Origin: Streptococcus constellatus subsp. constellatus
GTDB taxonomy: Bacteria; Bacillota; Bacilli; Lactobacillales; Streptococcaceae
DNA: 64,000 bases
Reading direction: 5' to 3'
Assembly: GCF_023167545.1 (NCBI RefSeq)
Contig: NZ_AP014647.1
Coordinates: 248,001 to 312,000, forward strand
Part shown: positions 32,737 through 41,952 of the stretch, one piece after another
Layout: every line of letters starts with the position of its first letter
How positions within the stretch are numbered: position 1 is the first letter of the stretch
Notes under the pieces: generated by a model
The model's database searches: none
What the model was told of the DNA's origin: nothing
What the model saw: only the letters and a program-made list of their open reading frames with translations
Program-made: the position numbers and the translations under genes

Positions 32737-34084
32737 ATGCAAAAAATGCTTTGTATAGTGCTTTAATAGCTGCTTTTTCTTGTTCGGAATTGATAACAAT
32801 CATGATTGAAACTTCACTAGATCCTTGTGAAATCATTTGGATATTAATGTGATTATCTGATAATGCTTTTGTTGCGGTAGCAGTCAAACCAATGTGACTT
32901 TTCATTTTTTCGCCGACAATCATAATGATTGAAAGATCATGTTCAATTTCTGCGTGGTCGACCTCTAATTTTAGTCTTAATTGGCGAAGAATCTCCTCTT
33001 CTTTAATGGGGGTCAACTCACGATCCCGAAGAATAATAGATAGGTCATCGATACCAGTAGGCATGTGCTCCCAACGGATATTTAGATCTTCCAATATTTG
33101 CAAAACTTTTCTACCAAAACCTATTTCACGGTTCATGAGGTATTTAGACATGTTGATGCTGGTGAAATGGGCATCTGCAGCGATACCTACCACAGGAATA
33201 TCCCCGTTGCTATGCTTTAAAACAATTCTCGTTCCAGGATGAGTAGGGTTATTTGTATTTTTAATAACGAGTGGAATTTTTCCGCGGTAAGCTGGAATGA
33301 GTGCTTCATCATGTAATACAGTAAAACCTGCATAAGCTAATTCACGCATTTCACGATAGGTTAATTCTGGAATGGAATGTGGCATGTGAATAATGCCAGG
33401 ATGAGCTGCGAAAATACCATCAACATCTGTAAAATTTTCATAAAGATCAGCTTTTACACCTGCAGCAATAATGGAGCCAGTAATATCAGACCCACCACGT
33501 GAAAAAGTGCAAATCTGGTCGTCTTTTGTTACTCCAAAGAATCCTGGTATAATCAATACTTCATCAGCTTCATTTAATTCTTCGATTTTATCATAACTGG
33601 AGGGGAGAAGTCGCGCATTTCCTGGTTCACTGGACACAATAAGTCCTGCTTCTCTGGGATGAACATAACGTGCATTTATCCCATTTTGGGAAAAATAGGC
33701 TGCAATAAGTTTCGCATTATTATTTTCACCTGCAGCAAGAAAAGTATCATATAGGAATTTATTATTTTCGATAGGAAGGCTTGCGAGCTTTTGGATACTT
33801 TTTGAAATTCTTTCTAGAATATTTGGCTTGAGCTCCAGTTCTATCGCCATGTCTTGATAGCGATGAATAATCCATTGTTGATGTTTTGTTACGTCATTAC
33901 CAGCAACATGGTCTCGATAATATTTAATGAGGGCATCTGTTACCTTTGTATCTTGCGCGTTTCGTTTTCCGGGAGCAGATACAATCACAAAACGCCGTTC
34001 AGAATCTTCTTTGATAATCTGTAATACTTTTGCTAATTGGGTAGCAGAGGCAAGTGAGCTTCCTCCAAATTTAACAACTTTCAT
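32735..34084 (-). CDS. Aspartate kinase
   Basis: 449 residues. Phosphorylates L-aspartate with ATP, the first step to lysine, threonine, methionine and diaminopimelate. The N-terminal kinase motif is VKFGGSSLA and the substrate region is FSRGGSDITGSIIAAG. Two C-terminal ACT domains (about 305-449), with SIIMIVGEKMKSHIGLTATATKAL, provide allosteric control. The gene is divergent from the fab operon, the same neighbour order I recall from pneumococcus. Confidence 0.93.
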   Translation of the reverse strand: MKVVKFGGSSLASATQLAKVLQIIKEDSERRFVIVSAPGKRNAQDTKVTDALIKYYRDHVAGNDVTKHQQWIIHRYQDMAIELELKPNILERISKSIQKLASLPIENNKFLYDTFLAAGENNNAKLIAAYFSQNGINARYVHPREAGLIVSSEPGNARLLPSSYDKIEELNEADEVLIIPGFFGVTKDDQICTFSRGGSDITGSIIAAGVKADLYENFTDVDGIFAAHPGIIHMPHSIPELTYREMRELAYAGFTVLHDEALIPAYRGKIPLVIKNTNNPTHPGTRIVLKHSNGDIPVVGIAADAHFTSINMSKYLMNREIGFGRKVLQILEDLNIRWEHMPTGIDDLSIILRDRELTPIKEEEILRQLRLKLEVDHAEIEHDLSIIMIVGEKMKSHIGLTATATKALSDNHINIQMISQGSSEVSIMIVINSEQEKAAIKALYKAFFA

Positions 34085-34155
34085 AACTTCTCCTATTGAC
34101 TAATTGTTTAAATTATAGCAAAATTCTGAACTTTTTTCAAATTTACCTTCCCTCC

Positions 34156-34184
34156 TTGCAAAAGCAATTATTTTATGCTAGAAT
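34156..34184 (+). promoter_or_regulatory. Promoter of fabM
   Basis: TTGCAA, 17 bp, TAGAAT. The FabT palindrome lies directly downstream, over the expected transcription start. Confidence 0.7.
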
Positions 34185-34192
34185 GTAATCGC

Positions 34193-34213
34193 ATTATTTG
34201 ATAGTCAAATAAT
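34193..34213. promoter_or_regulatory. FabT operator before fabM
   Basis: ATTATTTGA-TAG-TCAAATAAT, a perfect 9-bp inverted repeat around 3 nt. It contains the TTTGA-N3-TCAAA core of FabT operators and lies 9 bp after the -10 hexamer, a repressing position. Confidence 0.8.
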
Positions 34214-34250
34214 TTAATTTACAAAGAAAATAATTGTCGGAGGCAATTAA

Positions 34251-35042
34251 ATGCAATTTGAAAATATTTTATATAGTGTTAATGACGGTGTTGCAACATT
34301 GACTTTGAATCGCCCAGAGGTTTCCAATGGGTTTAATGTTCCCATGTGTGAAGAAATTTTAAGAGCGATAAAAATGGTTTCTGGAGATGAATTGGTTCAA
34401 ATATTGCTAATTAATGCAAATGGAAAAGTGTTTTCTGTTGGAGGGGATTTGGCAGAAATGCAGCGTGCGGTGGAGGCAGATGATATTCAGTCTTTGGTAA
34501 AAATCGCTGAATTGGTAAATGAAATTTCTTACTCAATGAAACAATTACCTAAACCGATCATTATGAGTGTGGATGGACCAGTTGCTGGTGCAGCAGCTAA
34601 TATGGTAGTAGCTGCGGATTTCTGTATTGCGACGGAGCGTTCTCGTTTTATTCAAGCTTTTGTGGGAGTAGGTCTCTCTCCGGATGCGGGAGGATTGTAT
34701 TTGCTTGCAAGAGCGATCGGTGTGACGAGAGCAACTCAATTAGTGATGACAGGTGAGGCATTGAATGCTGAAAAGGCCTTGGATTATGGGCTGTTGTATA
34801 AGGTTTGTGAAGTTGAAAAATTAGGTAACGTGACAAGTCAGTTGATTAAGAAATTAAAGCGACATTCTATAAATTCCTACCAAGCTATTAAGGAGTTGAT
34901 ATGGGAGAGTATGTTTGCAGGTTGGCAAAAATATGCTGATTTGGAATTAAAATTGCAGAAATCTCTCGCTTTTACAGAGGATTTTAAAGAAGGAGTTCGA
35001 GCCTATGCAGAAAAACGTCGTCCTAAATTTTCTGGGAAGTAA
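34251..35042 (+). CDS. fabM: trans-2, cis-3-decenoyl-ACP isomerase
   Basis: 263 residues. Crotonase-fold enzyme that isomerises trans-2-decenoyl-ACP to cis-3, the branch point to unsaturated fatty acids in streptococci. [28 protein letters not shown] and the oxyanion-hole regions ([29 protein letters not shown]) match FabM. It could be named enoyl-CoA hydratase by general tools, but its position at the head of the fab cluster decides the call. GGAGG precedes the ATG. Confidence 0.93.
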   Translation: MQFENILYSVNDGVATLTLNRPEVSNGFNVPMCEEILRAIKMVSGDELVQILLINANGKVFSVGGDLAEMQRAVEADDIQSLVKIAELVNEISYSMKQLPKPIIMSVDGPVAGAAANMVVAADFCIATERSRFIQAFVGVGLSPDAGGLYLLARAIGVTRATQLVMTGEALNAEKALDYGLLYKVCEVEKLGNVTSQLIKKLKRHSINSYQAIKELIWESMFAGWQKYADLELKLQKSLAFTEDFKEGVRAYAEKRRPKFSGK

Positions 35043-35050
35043 AAAAGTAG

Positions 35051-35079
35051 TTGCAATTTATTTTGATATCTGATATACT
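35051..35079 (+). promoter_or_regulatory. Promoter of fabT
   Basis: TTGCAA, 17 bp, TATACT, just after the fabM stop. TTTGAT half-sites lie in the spacer and downstream (about 35062-35100), but no full FabT palindrome. Confidence 0.65.
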
Positions 35080-35133
35080 TTTTTAGTCAAATGTTTTGAT
35101 GATAAAAGTTTTTTGTTAGAGGAGGATAGATTT

Positions 35134-35568
35134 TTGGATTACCAATTGGTCAATGATTATTTAACGTCTATTTTCAATAATGTATTGGTTATTGAAGAAT
35201 CTAGTTTGAGAGGCAGTCGCTTCAAGGATATCTCTATCAAAGAAATGCATACGATTGATGTGGTTGGAAAGAATCCCAATGCAACCCCTAGCAGTGTTGC
35301 GAAGGAATTGATGGTGACATTAGGAACCGTAACAACTAGTTTAAACAACCTTGAAAGAAAAGGTTATATTGAACGAACACGTTCGGAAGTTGATCGCCGT
35401 GTGGTTCATCTAAATTTGACAAAAAATGGCCGACTGATTTATCGTTTGCATAGACGATTCCACAAGAGAATGGTTGAGAGAATCATAGACGGAATGGACA
35501 GCAATGAGATGGAAGTGATGGGGAAAGGGCTAACTAATCTGTATCATTTTCTAGAGGATTTGAAATAA
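35134..35568 (+). CDS. fabT: MarR-family repressor of fatty acid synthesis
   Basis: 144 residues. Winged-helix repressor that, with long acyl-ACP as co-repressor, shuts off the fab operon. [26 protein letters not shown] is the recognition helix region and [18 protein letters not shown] the wing. The start is a TTG at 35134 with GAGGAGG 7 nt upstream; it gives (M)[14 protein letters not shown], the N-terminus of pneumococcal FabT. A more upstream TTG overlaps the ribosome site. Ends in a TAATG overlap with fabH. Confidence 0.93.
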   Translation: MDYQLVNDYLTSIFNNVLVIEESSLRGSRFKDISIKEMHTIDVVGKNPNATPSSVAKELMVTLGTVTTSLNNLERKGYIERTRSEVDRRVVHLNLTKNGRLIYRLHRRFHKRMVERIIDGMDSNEMEVMGKGLTNLYHFLEDLK

Positions 35569-36542
35569 TGAATTATGCTAAAATTAGTCAAGTTGCTCAT
35601 TATGCTCCGAGTCAGGTGGTTACAAATGATGATTTGACAAAAATCATGGATACGAGCGATGAATGGATATCCAGTCGAACAGGAATAAAGCGTCGACATC
35701 TGTCACGAACGGAGTCAACGAGTGATCTGGCTACTAAAGTGGCAAATCAATTGTTGAAAAAGGCGAACATTAATGCAAATGAGCTTGATTTTATCATTGT
35801 GGCAACTATTACCCCAGACTCTATGATGCCTTCAACGGCTGCACGAGTTCAAGCAAATATTGGCGCCCATCATGCCTTTGCGTTTGATTTGACAGCAGCT
35901 TGTAGCGGCTTTATTTTTGCCCTGTCGATGGCTGAGAAGTTAATTTCCTCAGGTCGTTATCAGAAAGGTCTTGTTATAGGAAGTGAAACTTTATCAAAAG
36001 TCCTTGACTGGTCTGATCGATCAACTGCGGTTCTTTTCGGTGATGGTGCTGGAGGAGTGCTTCTTGAAAGTTCCTCGAAACAGCATTTTCTCGCTGAAAG
36101 TCAATTTACGGATGGTTCGCGTGGGGAAAGCTTGACTTGTGGTAAATATGGTTTGTCCTCACCTTATTCCGAAAAGAAAGAAGCGGCACTATATTTAACG
36201 ATGGATGGTCGTAAAATTTTTGATTTTGCTATTCGAGATGTGGCAGCTTCTATTAAAGACACGATTGAATCCAGTAATGTTCAAGTAGAGGATATTGACT
36301 ATTTACTATTACATCAGGCCAATATTCGTATTTTAGATAAAATAGCGAAAAAAATTGGTGTAGCTAGGGAAAAACTTCCTGCGAATATGATGGAATATGG
36401 GAATACGAGTGCGGCAAGTATTCCAATTCTTTTATCTGAGTGTGTTGAAAAGGGGTTCATTCATCTTGATGGCAGCCAAACAGTTTTGCTATCAGGATTT
36501 GGTGGAGGTTTGACATGGGGCACACTTATTGTTACAATTTAG
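35568..36542 (+). CDS. fabH: 3-oxoacyl-ACP synthase III
   Basis: 324 residues. Condenses acetyl-CoA with malonyl-ACP to start each fatty acid chain. The thiolase-fold catalytic triad is visible: Cys in [13 protein letters not shown], His in LLHQANIRI, Asn in [11 protein letters not shown]. The start codon overlaps the fabT stop, so translation is coupled. Confidence 0.96.
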   Translation: MNYAKISQVAHYAPSQVVTNDDLTKIMDTSDEWISSRTGIKRRHLSRTESTSDLATKVANQLLKKANINANELDFIIVATITPDSMMPSTAARVQANIGAHHAFAFDLTAACSGFIFALSMAEKLISSGRYQKGLVIGSETLSKVLDWSDRSTAVLFGDGAGGVLLESSSKQHFLAESQFTDGSRGESLTCGKYGLSSPYSEKKEAALYLTMDGRKIFDFAIRDVAASIKDTIESSNVQVEDIDYLLLHQANIRILDKIAKKIGVAREKLPANMMEYGNTSAASIPILLSECVEKGFIHLDGSQTVLLSGFGGGLTWGTLIVTI

Positions 36543-36595
36543 TTATTATGTGGTAATCACATGAATATAAATATTTATTTTTAAAGGAGTCTATC

Positions 36596-36820
36596 ATGGC
36601 AGTATTTGAAAAAGTACAAGAAATTATTGTGGAAGAACTTGGCAAAGAACCTTCAGAAGTTACTCTTGAGTCAACTTTTGATGACCTTGACGCAGATTCA
36701 TTGGATTTGTTCCAAGTTATCTCAGAAATTGAGGATGCATTCGATATTCAAATTGAAACCGAAGAAGGATTGAACACAGTTGGTGACTTAGTTGCCTATG
36801 TTGAAGAAAAAACAAAATAA
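36596..36820 (+). CDS. acpP: Acyl carrier protein
   Basis: 74 residues, acidic, helical. Carries growing acyl chains on a phosphopantetheine attached to the serine of [11 protein letters not shown] (about residue 37). AAAGGAG precedes the ATG. It lies between fabH and fabK as in other streptococci. Confidence 0.96.
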   Translation: MAVFEKVQEIIVEELGKEPSEVTLESTFDDLDADSLDLFQVISEIEDAFDIQIETEEGLNTVGDLVAYVEEKTK

Positions 36821-37006
36821 AAAGTTGAAACGGGGCTGAGATAAGATTCTCGCCCTCTTTTGAAAAAAGTATTGAGGTAGGCAGTGAAGTTAACTGTATA
36901 ACCGATTTGCTTGAGAAAAAAGAACAGTAAAGAGTTAATTTTGTCGGAGTGGGATAATGAAGTCTATAGTTGGATGATATGTTCCGCTCCCTCTTGTTTA
37001 GGTAAT
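36821..37006 (+). repeat. Hairpin-rich spacer between acpP and fabK
   Basis: Two hairpin regions: GGGCTGAGA...TCTCGCCC near 36835-36858, and GGAGTGGGATA...TATGTTCCGCTCC across about 36945-36990. The second resembles the GGGAC-type repeat ends found at 22.6, 54.0 and 60.6 kb. They may attenuate transcription so that acpP is made in excess over downstream genes. Confidence 0.5.
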
Positions 37007-37023
37007 AGTTTGATTTTCAAAGT
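37007..37023. promoter_or_regulatory. FabT operator before fabK
   Basis: AGTTTGATTTTCAAAGT, a near-perfect match to the TTTGA-N3-TCAAA FabT core. It lies 61 nt before fabK, where pneumococcus also has a FabT site. A second, internal fab promoter is therefore likely here. Confidence 0.8.
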
Positions 37024-37083
37024 ATACAAGTGCTTGAATTGAAAGAATTGAGCCATTACTTAAGCAACATGTAAGGAGGTATT

Positions 37084-38058
37084 ATGCAAACACGTGTCAC
37101 AGAATTGTTAAATATTAAATATCCTATTTTTCAGGGTGGGATGGCCTGGGTTGCTGATGGTGATTTAGCTGGGGCTGTATCTAAAGCTGGAGGTCTTGGA
37201 ATTATTGGTGGTGGTAATGCACCAAAAGAAGTTGTTAAAGCTAATATTGATAAGATTAAATCATTAACAGACAAGCCTTTTGGCGTGAATATTATGCTGT
37301 TGTCTCCTTTTGTGGAAGATATTGTTGATTTGGTCATTGAAGAAGGTGTCAAGGTTGTGACAACTGGTGCAGGAAATCCAAGTAAATATATGCAACGATT
37401 TCATGACGCTGGGATTACAGTCATTCCAGTGGTACCAAGTGTAGCATTGGCTAAGCGAATGAAAAAAATTGGCGCAGATGCAGTTATTGCTGAAGGGATG
37501 GAAGCAGGAGGTCATATCGGAAAATTAACGACTATGACACTGGTTCGTCAGGTTGTTGAAGCAATTGATATCCCTGTGATTGCAGCAGGAGGGATTGCAG
37601 ATGGTCGTGGTGCAGCTGCAGGCTTTATGCTTGGTGCAGAAGCTGTGCAAGTGGGTACACGTTTTGTTGTCGCAAAAGAGTCAAATGCACATCAAAATTA
37701 TAAAAATATGATTTTAAAAGCCCGTGATATTGATACGACTATTTCTGCTCAACATTTTGGTCATGCAGTACGAGCTTTGAAAAATAAACTGACTAGAGAA
37801 TTTGATCAAGCAGAAAAGGATGCGTTTAAGCAAGAAAATCCAGATTTAACTGTTTTTGAAAACTTGGGTGCAGGAGCTTTGGCAAATGCAGTTGTTCGGG
37901 GTGATGTGGAATATGGATCAGTCATGTCAGGACAAATTGCGGGGCTTGTCAGCAAAGAAGAAACAGTTGAAGAAATTTTGAAAGATATTTACTATGGTGC
38001 AGCAGAGGTAATCCAAAAAGAAGCTAGCCGTTGGGCAGGAGTAACTAGAAATGACTAA
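37084..38058 (+). CDS. fabK: Enoyl-ACP reductase II (FMN)
   Basis: 324 residues. Flavoprotein that reduces trans-2-enoyl-ACP with NAD(P)H; it replaces FabI in streptococci, which is why they resist triclosan-type FabI inhibitors. The nitronate-monooxygenase-like TIM barrel begins YPIFQGGMAWVADGDLAGAV; the active-site His region is EAGGHIGKLTT and the phosphate-binding part is VIAAGGIADGRG. GGAGG precedes the ATG. Overlaps fabD by 8 nt. Confidence 0.95.
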   Translation: MQTRVTELLNIKYPIFQGGMAWVADGDLAGAVSKAGGLGIIGGGNAPKEVVKANIDKIKSLTDKPFGVNIMLLSPFVEDIVDLVIEEGVKVVTTGAGNPSKYMQRFHDAGITVIPVVPSVALAKRMKKIGADAVIAEGMEAGGHIGKLTTMTLVRQVVEAIDIPVIAAGGIADGRGAAAGFMLGAEAVQVGTRFVVAKESNAHQNYKNMILKARDIDTTISAQHFGHAVRALKNKLTREFDQAEKDAFKQENPDLTVFENLGAGALANAVVRGDVEYGSVMSGQIAGLVSKEETVEEILKDIYYGAAEVIQKEASRWAGVTRND

Positions 38059-38977
38059 AACAGCCTTTCTATTTGCAGGTCAGGGAGCTCAGTATTTGGG
38101 AATGGCTCGTGACCTTTATGATCAGTACAATGTAGTGCGAGCAACCTATGATGAAGCAAGCCAAGTGTTAGGTTATGACATAAGGAATTTAATTGATCGT
38201 GAGGAAGAAAAACTCAATCAGACACGGTATACTCAGCCAGCGATTTTGACGACTTCGGTTGCTATCTATCGGTTATTGCAGGAGGAAGGAATACAAGCTG
38301 CCATAGTAGCAGGTCTTTCTCTTGGAGAATACTCTGCTATGGTAGCCGCTGGTGCTTTGGAGTTTACAACGGCGGTTGCTTTGGTGGCAAAGCGTGGTGC
38401 TTTAATGGAGGAGGCAGCTCCTGCTGGCTCTGGTAAAATGGTTGCGGTTTTAAATGCTGATTTGGCTACGATTGAAACGGCCTGTCAAGAGGCTAGTCAG
38501 CTGGGAATTGTATCACCAGCAAACTACAATACACCTAGCCAGATTGTTATTGGCGGTGAAGTTAAAGCAGTTGACAAAGCTGTGGAATTGTTAAAAGAAG
38601 CTCGCGTGAAACGTTTGATTCCACTCAAAGTTTCTGGCCCATTTCATACAGCTTTGTTAAAGCCAGCTAGTGATAAATTGTCAAAAGTTTTAGCAGCAGT
38701 CGAATTTACTGATTTTAAACTCCCTTTGGTAGGAAATACAGAAGCTACTGTCATGGAAAAAGAACGGATAAAAGAGCTATTAACCCGTCAGGTAATGGAG
38801 CCGGTTCGTTTTTATGACAGCATTGCCAGAATGCAAGAAGCTGGTGTAACAAAGTTTATCGAGATTGGTCCTGGAAAAATTTTGTCTGGTTTTATGAAAA
38901 AAATTGATAAGACAGCTAATGTTTATCAAGTAGAAGACGCGAAGAGCTTGTCTGTTCTTCTAGAAAAAAAGGAATAG
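38051..38977 (+). CDS. fabD: Malonyl-CoA:ACP transacylase
   Basis: 308 residues. Moves malonyl from CoA to ACP. The nucleophile elbow is GLSLGEYSAM (Ser), the catalytic His lies in VSGPFHTALLKPA, and the N-terminal FAGQGAQYLGMARDL is conserved. Start overlaps the end of fabK; fabG starts 2 nt after its stop. Confidence 0.95.
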   Translation: MTKTAFLFAGQGAQYLGMARDLYDQYNVVRATYDEASQVLGYDIRNLIDREEEKLNQTRYTQPAILTTSVAIYRLLQEEGIQAAIVAGLSLGEYSAMVAAGALEFTTAVALVAKRGALMEEAAPAGSGKMVAVLNADLATIETACQEASQLGIVSPANYNTPSQIVIGGEVKAVDKAVELLKEARVKRLIPLKVSGPFHTALLKPASDKLSKVLAAVEFTDFKLPLVGNTEATVMEKERIKELLTRQVMEPVRFYDSIARMQEAGVTKFIEIGPGKILSGFMKKIDKTANVYQVEDAKSLSVLLEKKE

Positions 38978-38979
38978 GT

Positions 38980-39711
38980 ATGGAACTTAAAGGAAAAAAT
39001 GTTTTTATAACTGGTTCAACACGTGGCATTGGACTTGCAATGGCTCATAAGTTTGCAAGCTTAGGTGCCAACATTGTTTTAAATGGTCGCCGTGAGATTG
39101 GTGAGGAGCTCATTTCTGAATTTTCAGATTATGGAGTTCAGGTGATTCCGATATCTGGTGATGTATCAGATAGTACAGATGCTAAGCGAATGGTAGAGGA
39201 AGCTATTGAAAAACTTGGAAGCGTGGATATTCTGGTCAATAATGCTGGTATCACAAAAGATAAACTTATGTTGAAATTAACTGAGGAAGATTTTGAGCAG
39301 GTTTTGAAAGTGAATCTTGTTGGTGCTTTTAATATGACACAAGCGGTTCTGAAGCCAATGACAAAAGCTCGTCAGGGTGCTATTATCAATGTATCTAGTG
39401 TTGTCGGCTTGATTGGGAATGTCGGTCAAGCAAATTATGCAGCTTCTAAAGCTGGGCTTATTGGTTTCACTAAATCTGTAGCACGTGAGGTAGCAGCTCG
39501 TAATGTACGAGTAAATGCTATTGCACCAGGCATGATTGAGTCAGATATGACCGATGTTTTGTCTGATAAAGTAAAAGAAACTACACTAGCTCAGATTCCA
39601 ATGAAGCGTTTTGGTAATACCAGTGAAGTGGCAGAAGTAGCGACCTTTCTAGCTCGTCAAGAGTATTTAACAGGACAAGTTATTGCTATTGATGGTGGCT
39701 TAGCCATGTAA
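38980..39711 (+). CDS. fabG: 3-oxoacyl-ACP reductase
   Basis: 243 residues. NADPH-dependent SDR that reduces 3-ketoacyl-ACP. Rossmann motif TGSTRGIG near the N-terminus; catalytic Ser in NVSSVVG and the YAASK Tyr/Lys pair near residue 150. The C-terminal GQVIAIDGGLAM is typical of FabG. Confidence 0.96.
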   Translation: MELKGKNVFITGSTRGIGLAMAHKFASLGANIVLNGRREIGEELISEFSDYGVQVIPISGDVSDSTDAKRMVEEAIEKLGSVDILVNNAGITKDKLMLKLTEEDFEQVLKVNLVGAFNMTQAVLKPMTKARQGAIINVSSVVGLIGNVGQANYAASKAGLIGFTKSVAREVAARNVRVNAIAPGMIESDMTDVLSDKVKETTLAQIPMKRFGNTSEVAEVATFLARQEYLTGQVIAIDGGLAM

Positions 39712-39791
39712 CGATAAATTAAGTTGGACAAAAATAGAAGGTTTTGAAGAGATATTTTTCTTAGCTATAAATCAGAATAAAGGAGTTCGAT

Positions 39792-41024
39792 ATGAAACTA
39801 AATCGAGTTGTTGTAACAGGATACGGACTGACTTCACCGATTGGGAATACACCTGAGGAGTTTTGGAATAGTCTTGTAAACGGCAAGATTGGAATTGGTC
39901 CAATCACGAAGTTTGACAATAGTGATTTTGCTGTTCACAATGCAGCAGAAGTTCAAGACTTTCCTTTTGATAAATATTTTATCAAAAAAGATACCAATCG
40001 TTTTGATAACTATTCTCTTTATGCACTTTATGCCGCACAGGAAGCTGTAAATAACGCAAAGTTAGATGTTGAAAGCATCAATCATGACCGTTTTGGTGTT
40101 ATTGTCGCATCAGGTATTGGTGGCATTAAAGAAATTGAGGATCAGGTTCTTCGCTTGCACGAAAAAGGTCCAAGACGTGTCAAACCAATGACGCTACCAA
40201 AAGCTTTGCCGAATATGGCAGCTGGGAATGTCGCTATGCGCTTTGGCGCAAATGGAGTTTGTAAATCCATTAATACAGCATGTGCTTCATCAAATGACGC
40301 TATCGGAGATGCTTTTCGCTCTATAAAATTTGGTTTTCAAGATGTTATGCTCGTTGGTGGGGCTGAAGCATCTATTACACCATTTGCTATCGCTGGTTTC
40401 CAAGCTTTGACGGCTTTATCTACAATTGAAGATCCAGTTCGTGCTTCTATTCCATTCGACAAAGATCGGAATGGATTTGTTATGGGTGAAGGTTCTGGGA
40501 TGCTGGTTCTAGAAAGTTTGGAACACGCTGAAAAACGTGGAGCAACGATTTTAGCAGAAATTGTTGGTTATGGTAATACTTGTGATGCTTATCATATGAC
40601 CTCCCCACATCCAGAAGGAGCTGGTGCGATTAAGGCGATGAAAATGGCACTTGAGGAAGCTGAAATTTACCCTTCAGACATTGCTTATGTGAATGCTCAT
40701 GGAACTTCTACACAAGCTAATGAAAAAGGTGAAAGCCAGGCAATTGTCGCTGCTTTAGGAAAAGAAGTACCAGTTTCTTCCACAAAGTCTTTTACAGGTC
40801 ATTTACTTGGAGCAGCTGGAGCTGTTGAAGCTATTGCAACTATTGAAGCGATGCGTCATAGCTTTGTACCAATGACTGCGGGAACACAAGAACTCTCAGA
40901 CTACATGGAGGCAAATGTTATCTATGGTCAAGGGAAAGAGTATGATATTCCTTATGCTATCTCAAACACTTTTGGTTTTGGTGGGCATAATGCGGTTCTT
41001 GCATTCAAGCGCTGGGAGGCTTAA
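39792..41024 (+). CDS. fabF: 3-oxoacyl-ACP synthase II
   Basis: 410 residues. Elongating condensing enzyme. Catalytic Cys in NTACASSNDAIG, His in VNAHGTST and FTGHLLGAAGAVEA. An 80-nt gap with AAAGGAG separates it from fabG. accB follows immediately after the stop codon. Confidence 0.96.
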   Translation: MKLNRVVVTGYGLTSPIGNTPEEFWNSLVNGKIGIGPITKFDNSDFAVHNAAEVQDFPFDKYFIKKDTNRFDNYSLYALYAAQEAVNNAKLDVESINHDRFGVIVASGIGGIKEIEDQVLRLHEKGPRRVKPMTLPKALPNMAAGNVAMRFGANGVCKSINTACASSNDAIGDAFRSIKFGFQDVMLVGGAEASITPFAIAGFQALTALSTIEDPVRASIPFDKDRNGFVMGEGSGMLVLESLEHAEKRGATILAEIVGYGNTCDAYHMTSPHPEGAGAIKAMKMALEEAEIYPSDIAYVNAHGTSTQANEKGESQAIVAALGKEVPVSSTKSFTGHLLGAAGAVEAIATIEAMRHSFVPMTAGTQELSDYMEANVIYGQGKEYDIPYAISNTFGFGGHNAVLAFKRWEA

Positions 41025-41519
41025 ATGAATATTAATGAAATCAAAGATTTGATGGCTCAATTTGACCAATCAAGTTTACGCGAATTTTCTTATAAAAATC
41101 AAAGCGATGAATTAACTTTCAGTAAAAATGAAGGACAAGTTGCGACACCATCTGCCAAAGTAGTTCCGCAAGTAGCGCCAATCCAGCCTTCGGTAGGTAT
41201 CGCAAATACTCTTTCACAAACAGAAATGCTGGCTCCAGATACAACTGAAGAAACAATATCTGTAGCAAAGTCGGATGCAGCTGAAGGTGATGTTGTAGAA
41301 AGTCCTTTGGTTGGGGTAGCTTATTTAGCCGCTGGTCCGGATAAGCCACCGTTTGTATCAGTTGGTGATCAAGTGAAAAAAGGTCAGACCTTGATGATTA
41401 TTGAGGCCATGAAAGTCATGAATGAAGTTCCGTCACCTAAAGACGGTCTAGTTACAGAAATTCTGGTTCAAAATGAAGAAATGGTTGAATTTGGGAAAGG
41501 GCTGGTACGCATTAAATGA
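41025..41519 (+). CDS. accB: Biotin carboxyl carrier protein of acetyl-CoA carboxylase
   Basis: 164 residues. Carries biotin on the lysine of EAMKVMNE. A flexible Ala/Pro/Val-rich linker (about 40-85) joins the N-terminal helix to the C-terminal biotinyl domain. Starts with no gap after fabF and overlaps fabZ by 4 nt. Confidence 0.95.
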   Translation: MNINEIKDLMAQFDQSSLREFSYKNQSDELTFSKNEGQVATPSAKVVPQVAPIQPSVGIANTLSQTEMLAPDTTEETISVAKSDAAEGDVVESPLVGVAYLAAGPDKPPFVSVGDQVKKGQTLMIIEAMKVMNEVPSPKDGLVTEILVQNEEMVEFGKGLVRIK

Positions 41520-41938
41520 TTGATATCAATGCAATAAAAGAAGCGCTTCCTCACCGCTACCCGATGCTGTTGGTGGATCGCGTTTTGGAAGTCAGTGAAG
41601 ATGAAATTGTCGCTCTTAAAAATGTGACAATTAATGAGCCTTTCTTTAACGGACATTTTCCTCAGTATCCTGTTATGCCTGGCGTTCTCATTATGGAAGC
41701 TTTGGCTCAGACTGCTGGTGTGCTGGAATTGTCTAAAGAAGAAAACAAAGGTAAGCTAGTCTTTTATGCTGGTATGGATAAGGTCAAGTTCAAGAGACAA
41801 GTTGTTCCAGGTGACCAGCTTATCATGACTGCTAAATTTGTCAAACGTCGTGGAACAATTGCTGTTGTGGAAGCTAAAGCAGAAGTTGACGGGAAGTTGG
41901 CAGCAAGTGGTACTTTAACTTTTGCACTCGGACAATAA
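41516..41938 (+). CDS. fabZ: 3-hydroxyacyl-ACP dehydratase
   Basis: 140 residues, hotdog fold. Dehydrates 3-hydroxyacyl-ACP to trans-2-enoyl-ACP. Catalytic His in [13 protein letters not shown] and Glu in [14 protein letters not shown]. With FabM and no FabA, it provides the trans-2 substrate for unsaturated chains. Confidence 0.95.
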   Translation: MIDINAIKEALPHRYPMLLVDRVLEVSEDEIVALKNVTINEPFFNGHFPQYPVMPGVLIMEALAQTAGVLELSKEENKGKLVFYAGMDKVKFKRQVVPGDQLIMTAKFVKRRGTIAVVEAKAEVDGKLAASGTLTFALGQ

Positions 41939-41952
41939 AAGGAGATTTCACC

